Part shown: one piece after another, positions 60,292-64,000 of the stretch
Position numbering within the stretch: the first letter of the stretch is position 1
How the letters are laid out: the number at the start of each line of letters is the position of its first letter
DNA from: Prevotella sp. P6B1
Lineage (GTDB): Bacteria; Bacteroidota; Bacteroidia; Bacteroidales; Bacteroidaceae
Assembly: GCF_000702825.1 (NCBI RefSeq)
Contig: NZ_JNKF01000010.1
Coordinates: 558,001-622,000 of the forward strand
Length of the DNA: 64,000 nucleotides
Reading direction: 5' to 3'
Position numbers and translations under genes: made by a program
Notes under the pieces: model-generated
Seen by the model: only the letters and a program-made list of their open reading frames with translations
Database searches by the model: none
What the model was told of the DNA's origin: nothing

Positions 60292-60319
60292 GTGAAAAGT
60301 TTACAGTGAAAAGTGAATA
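60292..60319. repeat. Tandem heptamers between purL and the transporter
   Basis: GTGAAAA, GTTTACA, GTGAAAA, GTGAATA (period 7). The last unit supplies the GTG start codon of the next gene. Confidence 0.8.
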
Positions 60320-60864
60320 GTATTTATTGGGAATCATTTAAGACCTTCTTTAAGATTGGCATATTCACCCTTGGCGGTGGATATGCCATGATACCTTTGA
60401 TAGAGGAAGAGGTAGTGAACAAGAAACAGTGGGTGTCAAAGAACGAGATGCTCGACCTGATAGCCATTGCCCAGAGTTGTCCTGGTGTATTTGCTATCAA
60501 CATCGCCACCTTTATCGGCTATAAGTTGCGCAAGACGCGTGGCGCCATCTGTACTACACTTGGAACGGCATTGCCTTCGTTCCTGATTATTCTGGCCATA
60601 GCCATGTTCTTCAGCCAGTTTAAGGATAATAAGGTGGTGGCAGCTATGTTCCGTGGTATCCGTCCTGCGGTGGTGGCCTTGATTGCTGTACCGACCTTCC
60701 GTTTGGGACAGCGGGCTAAACTCAACTGGTACACCATCTGGATTCCTGTGGCTTGCGCCTTGGCTATTTGGGCCCTTGGCATTTCGCCAATCTATATTAT
60801 TTTGATAGCCGCTGTTGGAGGCTATATCTATGGCAGAATAAATAAGACTTCGTGTAATTCGTGA
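60313..60864 (+). CDS. Chromate-transporter family protein, first half-size subunit
   Basis: A 183-residue membrane protein of the CHR family with the N-terminal signature FKIGIFTLGGGYAMIPLIEEEVV and AIAQSCPGVFAINIATFIGYK. It forms a pair with the next gene, as in short-chain CHR proteins that work as heterodimers. Some members export chromate; the natural substrate here is unknown. The start must be GTG 60313 because a TGA lies two codons upstream in frame and no ATG occurs in time. The last codons are formed by a TTCGTG repeat. Confidence 0.85.
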   Translation: MNSIYWESFKTFFKIGIFTLGGGYAMIPLIEEEVVNKKQWVSKNEMLDLIAIAQSCPGVFAINIATFIGYKLRKTRGAICTTLGTALPSFLIILAIAMFFSQFKDNKVVAAMFRGIRPAVVALIAVPTFRLGQRAKLNWYTIWIPVACALAIWALGISPIYIILIAAVGGYIYGRINKTSCNS

Positions 60865-60880
60865 AATTCGTGGCTGAAAT

Positions 60881-61456
60881 ATGATTTTCGTTAGTTTATT
60901 TATCACATTCTTCGAGATTGGCCTCTTCGGCTTTGGTGGAGGTTATGGTATGCTTTCACTCATTCAGCACGAAACAGTTGAGGCACATCACTGGCTTTCA
61001 ACGTCGGAGTTCACAGATATTGTGGCTATCTCACAGATGACACCTGGACCTATCGGTATCAACTCTGCCACGTATTGCGGCTATACGGCTATTCATAATG
61101 CTGGTTATGGGCACCTGATGTCCATTCTTGGTTCGGCAACGGCAACCTTTGCTCTTGTTTTGCCATCGTTGGTATTGATGATCTTGATTAGTAAGATGTT
61201 CATGAAGTACATGAATACCCCATTGGTACAGTCGATATTCACTGGTCTGCGTCCTGCTGTCGTAGGTTTGTTGGCTGCTGCCACCCTGCTGCTCTGTAAC
61301 AAGGAGAACTTCTCTTCACCTTATGAGAATCCTTGGCAATTCGGTATCAGTTGTGCGCTCCTTGTTGCCACTGCATTTGGTACCGGCTATCTCAAGATCA
61401 ACCCTATCCGTATGATTTGCTACGCTGGTTTTGCCGGATTATTGCTTCTTTATTAA
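60881..61456 (+). CDS. Chromate-transporter family protein, second half-size subunit
   Basis: A 191-residue membrane protein with FFEIGLFGFGGGYGMLSLIQHE and AISQMTPGPIGINSATYCGY, the CHR signature. It starts 16 nt after the first subunit gene. Its stop codon overlaps the stop codon of the convergent zeta-like gene (TTAA shared), leaving no space for a terminator. Confidence 0.87.
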   Translation: MIFVSLFITFFEIGLFGFGGGYGMLSLIQHETVEAHHWLSTSEFTDIVAISQMTPGPIGINSATYCGYTAIHNAGYGHLMSILGSATATFALVLPSLVLMILISKMFMKYMNTPLVQSIFTGLRPAVVGLLAAATLLLCNKENFSSPYENPWQFGISCALLVATAFGTGYLKINPIRMICYAGFAGLLLLY

Positions 61457-62319
61457 CGGGCAGTCAGGGCTTGGACTTGTGCGGGCGTCAACTGGCCAGA
61501 GTTGATGAACTGCTGCATGATATCATAGAGTGTGTGTTCCATCTGTTCTGTGATGGTATAGTCCCATGTCATTGCCTCTTCTATGCTGACATGTACTCCT
61601 CCTTTGTTTTGACTGTTGTCCAAGCAATAGAGTGTAACGTCGGGATGTTCCTCCAGCAAATAGGCAATGCGCCCTTTGAACCGAGGATAGCAATACACGT
61701 AATAGTAGTAGCTCATGGCGCGGTTCGACCTGATGAGGCGGTTTATCATGTTCGTAAAGCCGGTCTTCGGATCATTGTGCACAAAGATGATGCTGGCTTT
61801 AAAACCGCGGTCTTGCACCATCTTTAGACGTGTCTCAAATGATGGGATACTGATGAAAGCACCATCGTACACCAATCCGGCGCTACTTGCCAACGCCTTT
61901 AGGTTTGGATTATTCCGTAAAGCAGTCGATTTGCCTGCAGCTGTCGACCCCATCATAAAAAAGATGGTCTTATTGTTTTCAGCTTCGGCACGATCTATCA
62001 GCTTGATGAGTACCAGACTGTCTATCTGCCTGCTTGCCATAATATAATCGGTAACGTTCAATCCGTTGTAGCCTATGCATTTCAATTCCTCACGTACAAT
62101 GTCTGGGTCAAGAATGTTGTCACTCTTTAATAGATACGAATCTGCTAACGAGTCCAAATGCTCGCCTACCCATTGATAGGCAGCATTACCAGTGATGATA
62201 TGATGGACAGAATCGGCATTCTCATGAGTATTGGTACTCATGTTTCCTGCCACAGCCCAAACCTGGCAGAAAAGCAGTTGTGCTATAAGGATTTTTCTAA
62301 AGATAGATTGCATAGGCAT
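61453..62319 (-). CDS. Exported zeta-toxin-like P-loop protein
   Basis: A 288-residue protein. Walker A FFMMGSTAAGKSTALRN (P-loop 124-132), LVYDGAFISIPSFETRLKMVQDRGFKASIIFVHND and the surrounding layout match the zeta-toxin/polynucleotide-kinase fold; zeta toxins phosphorylate UDP-activated amino sugars and so block wall synthesis. Unusually, the N-terminus is a good signal peptide (RKILIAQLLFCQVWAVAG), placing it outside the cytoplasm, where ATP is not expected. No epsilon-type antitoxin is adjacent. Starts at 62319 and 62313 are both possible. A housekeeping kinase with a false signal peptide is the main alternative. Confidence 0.65.
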   Translation of the reverse strand: MPMQSIFRKILIAQLLFCQVWAVAGNMSTNTHENADSVHHIITGNAAYQWVGEHLDSLADSYLLKSDNILDPDIVREELKCIGYNGLNVTDYIMASRQIDSLVLIKLIDRAEAENNKTIFFMMGSTAAGKSTALRNNPNLKALASSAGLVYDGAFISIPSFETRLKMVQDRGFKASIIFVHNDPKTGFTNMINRLIRSNRAMSYYYYVYCYPRFKGRIAYLLEEHPDVTLYCLDNSQNKGGVHVSIEEAMTWDYTITEQMEHTLYDIMQQFINSGQLTPAQVQALTAR

Positions 62320-62343
62320 TTGATATTTATTGACTTTCGTCTG

Positions 62344-62351
62344 CAAATATA
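62344..62351 (-). promoter_or_regulatory. Bacteroidota -7 promoter element for the zeta-like gene
   Basis: TATATTTG on the minus strand (62351-62344), 24 nt before ATG 62319; TTC instead of TTG at the -33 position. Confidence 0.6.
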
Positions 62352-62463
62352 CAACTTATTTTGATATAAACGAAGAATAACTGTTTTTTTTCGCATATCA
62401 CCTTAATTGTTTAATAAAACCTAATATAAACAGATGTGGTAATGCAATTATAGAAAAAAGTTC

Positions 62464-62471
62464 TATTTTTG
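62464..62471 (+). promoter_or_regulatory. Bacteroidota -7 promoter element for the GH53 gene
   Basis: TATTTTTG, 19 nt before ATG 62491. Confidence 0.55.
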
Positions 62472-62490
62472 CATCATATAAACAGACTGA

Positions 62491-63516
62491 ATGATGAAAT
62501 TACTACTTGTATCAATGGTTTTGGCACTCTTTTCTCAGAGTGTTCATGCACAGGAGGACTTTGTGAAAGGGGCTGATGTGGGATTCCTCACTGGTCAGGA
62601 AAAACATGGTGTGAAGTTTCATGACCGTAATGGTAAGGAACGTGACTGTTTAGAACTGCTGAAGAACGATTACCAGATGAAGGCCATCCGCATGCGTGTG
62701 TGGGTAAACCCACGTGGCGGCATGAACGATAAGCATGAGTTACTGGCTATGGCTAAGCGTGCCAAAGCGTTGGGGATGGATCTGATGGTGGATTTCCATT
62801 ACAGCGATTCGTGGGCCGATCCTGCCAAGCAGCCCATCCCCGAGGCTTGGAAAGATCATAGTTTCAAGCAGATGAAGAAGGATCTGCGCGAACATACCAT
62901 TGATGTGCTTTCGCTACTCAAGGCTAATGGCATAGAGCCACGATGGGTACAGGTTGGTAACGAGACGGCTAACGGTTTACTCTGGCCCATGGGGCATATT
63001 GAACAGAATCCCAAACAGTATGCCGGCTTTATCCGTGCTGGTTACGATGCTGTGAAGCAGGTGTTCCCTCACGCGATAGTCATCGTACATCTGGACCGCG
63101 GCCACCTGCAGAGTCTTTATGATTATAATCTGGATATCGTGAAAAAGTATGGTGGTAAGTTTGATATGATAGGTATGTCGCTCTATCCTTACTGGGCTAT
63201 GCAGGATCATCCAGAATTAAATCCTGATGGGATTATTAGTGATTGTATCGCGAATATCCGTCATTGCAGCGAGAAATACGGTTGCGATGTAATGATTGTA
63301 GAAACGGGCTTTGAGGTCGACGAACAACATTCTGAAAAGATGGAAGAGGGGCGTAGACAGTTAACGCGTGTGATTCGCGAGGCTCGTCGTGATACCAAGG
63401 GGCATTGTCGTGGGGTGTTCTATTGGGAACCACAATGCCTACCTGGTGGCTACAAGCTTGGCGCCTTTAACAGCAACGCCGCACCTACAGCCATCATGGA
63501 AGCCTTTGTTGAATAG
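62491..63516 (+). CDS. GH53 endo-beta-1,4-galactanase (arabinogalactanase)
   Basis: A 341-residue secreted enzyme that cleaves beta-1,4-galactan side chains of pectin (type I arabinogalactan). Signal peptide MMKLLLVSMVLALFSQSVHAQ; GADVGFLTGQE start of the barrel; RMRVWVNPRGG; DFHYSDSWADPAKQ; the acid/base Glu158 in VQVGNETANG; the nucleophile Glu271 in MIVETGFE. Single-domain and of normal length. It is convergent with a GH30-like gene only 9 nt away. Confidence 0.94.
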   Translation: MMKLLLVSMVLALFSQSVHAQEDFVKGADVGFLTGQEKHGVKFHDRNGKERDCLELLKNDYQMKAIRMRVWVNPRGGMNDKHELLAMAKRAKALGMDLMVDFHYSDSWADPAKQPIPEAWKDHSFKQMKKDLREHTIDVLSLLKANGIEPRWVQVGNETANGLLWPMGHIEQNPKQYAGFIRAGYDAVKQVFPHAIVIVHLDRGHLQSLYDYNLDIVKKYGGKFDMIGMSLYPYWAMQDHPELNPDGIISDCIANIRHCSEKYGCDVMIVETGFEVDEQHSEKMEEGRRQLTRVIREARRDTKGHCRGVFYWEPQCLPGGYKLGAFNSNAAPTAIMEAFVE

Positions 63517-63525
63517 AATGTAACG

Positions 63526-64000
63526 TTATTGTGCTACAAAAGTGGTGATACTACGGGGAGGCAATAATTGCTTTCCCGTTGTTTGTCCTATGGGTTTCAG
63601 TGTTTCGCCTGATACATCCGAAGTGCGATACATCTGCCATTGGACAGTTTGCTGATTTGACAGGTTGAGGCTGAAATCCTGCATCTGGTTGCTATAGTTG
63701 ATGACTACAGCCACCCATTTGCCATCGACATTCTGATAGGCAGAACACATCAAGCCATATGGATTGAATTCTGCCGATGAGGATACCTCGTAGCGGGTGG
63801 CACCAGGACGGATAAAACGACTGTAGTTGCCCAAAGCCCACATCAGACGAGAGTCAACGGCATAGCCGCTCTTCATATGGTCTGAGGTGTAGACTCGTAT
63901 GAGTCCATCCTTGTAATCCTCGCCCACAGAACGCCACCACGACCAACTTTCGGCATCGGCAAATACCAAGTCGTGATGAATCACACGTGCTACGTAAAGG
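63526..64000 (-). CDS. GH30-like glycoside hydrolase, C-terminal part
   Basis: The gene runs in from the right edge; 157 codons are visible plus the stop. ARVIHHDLVFADAESWSWW, DYKDGLIRVY, RLMWALGNYSRFIRPGATRYEV and the C-terminal beta domain (CSAYQNVDGKWVAVVINYSNQMQDFSL ... LPPRSITTFVAQ) match the end of GH30 enzymes. GH30 includes endo-beta-1,6-galactanases and xylanases; beside a GH53 enzyme the galactanase type is the better guess. The catalytic residues lie outside the window. Confidence 0.78.
   Translation of the reverse strand, partial: LYVARVIHHDLVFADAESWSWWRSVGEDYKDGLIRVYTSDHMKSGYAVDSRLMWALGNYSRFIRPGATRYEVSSSAEFNPYGLMCSAYQNVDGKWVAVVINYSNQMQDFSLNLSNQQTVQWQMYRTSDVSGETLKPIGQTTGKQLLPPRSITTFVAQ

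Overview
The window reads as a chromosomal segment of a Bacteroidota bacterium, most likely order Bacteroidales and family Prevotellaceae. The signs are: about twenty matches to the phylum's own promoter (TTG, about 20 bp, TAnnTTTG) in front of genes; an almost complete lack of Shine-Dalgarno sequences; and phylum-typical families (DUF4450, DUF4491, LruC lipoproteins, S46 dipeptidyl peptidase, smalltalk small protein, glycine-tailed HU protein, BT4734-type DUF3987 protein). The genus is an inference from gene content only.

Layout. 1-11.1 kb: an SF1 helicase (cut by the edge), a pyridoxamine-kinase-like gene coupled to an RluA-type pseudouridine synthase, an M1-like peptidase, a large secreted DUF4450 protein with a repeat-rich leader, a CAU-anticodon tRNA, ribF and a CPBP protease. 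11.2-25.0 kb: almost everything is on the minus strand. A close-packed series runs topA-aroK-speA-PSD-like lipoprotein-SpoIIE/RsbW fusion-STAS-RelA/SpoT synthetase-argB, followed by an ECF sigma/anti-sigma pair; upstream lie a NUDIX hydrolase and a sialate O-acetylesterase. 25.1-36.8 kb: an esterase, DUF4491, a thioredoxin-fold lipoprotein, then pnp, rplM-rpsI, rpsB-tsf, a PfkB-type sugar kinase, a DEAD-box helicase preceded by a very small secreted-peptide gene, and a LOG-family gene. 36.8-45.1 kb: an accessory island with a smalltalk protein, a glycine-tailed HU protein, a five-gene operon that starts with an RHH antitoxin and PIN toxin and continues with three unrecognised genes, and a second block with a 40-residue ORF, an unrecognised gene, a DUF3987 protein and a DUF5675 protein. 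45.1-50.0 kb: an S46 dipeptidyl peptidase, a polysaccharide flippase and an SpmA/SpmB-type membrane protein. 50.1-56.3 kb: three LruC lipoproteins. 56.5-64 kb: purL, a two-gene chromate-type transporter, an exported zeta-toxin-like P-loop protein, and a GH53/GH30 pair that points to plant arabinogalactan use.

The best candidates for undescribed biology are the island (especially the toxin-antitoxin-led operon and the control region at 37.6-38.0 kb, where an A/T hairpin flanked by 11-bp direct repeats interrupts a small ORF), the partner-switching plus alarmone cluster, the exported zeta-like protein, and a recurring pattern of short tandem repeats (period 7 or 8) that fill the gaps between co-directional genes. 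All functions are assigned by reading translated sequence; no database search was possible.
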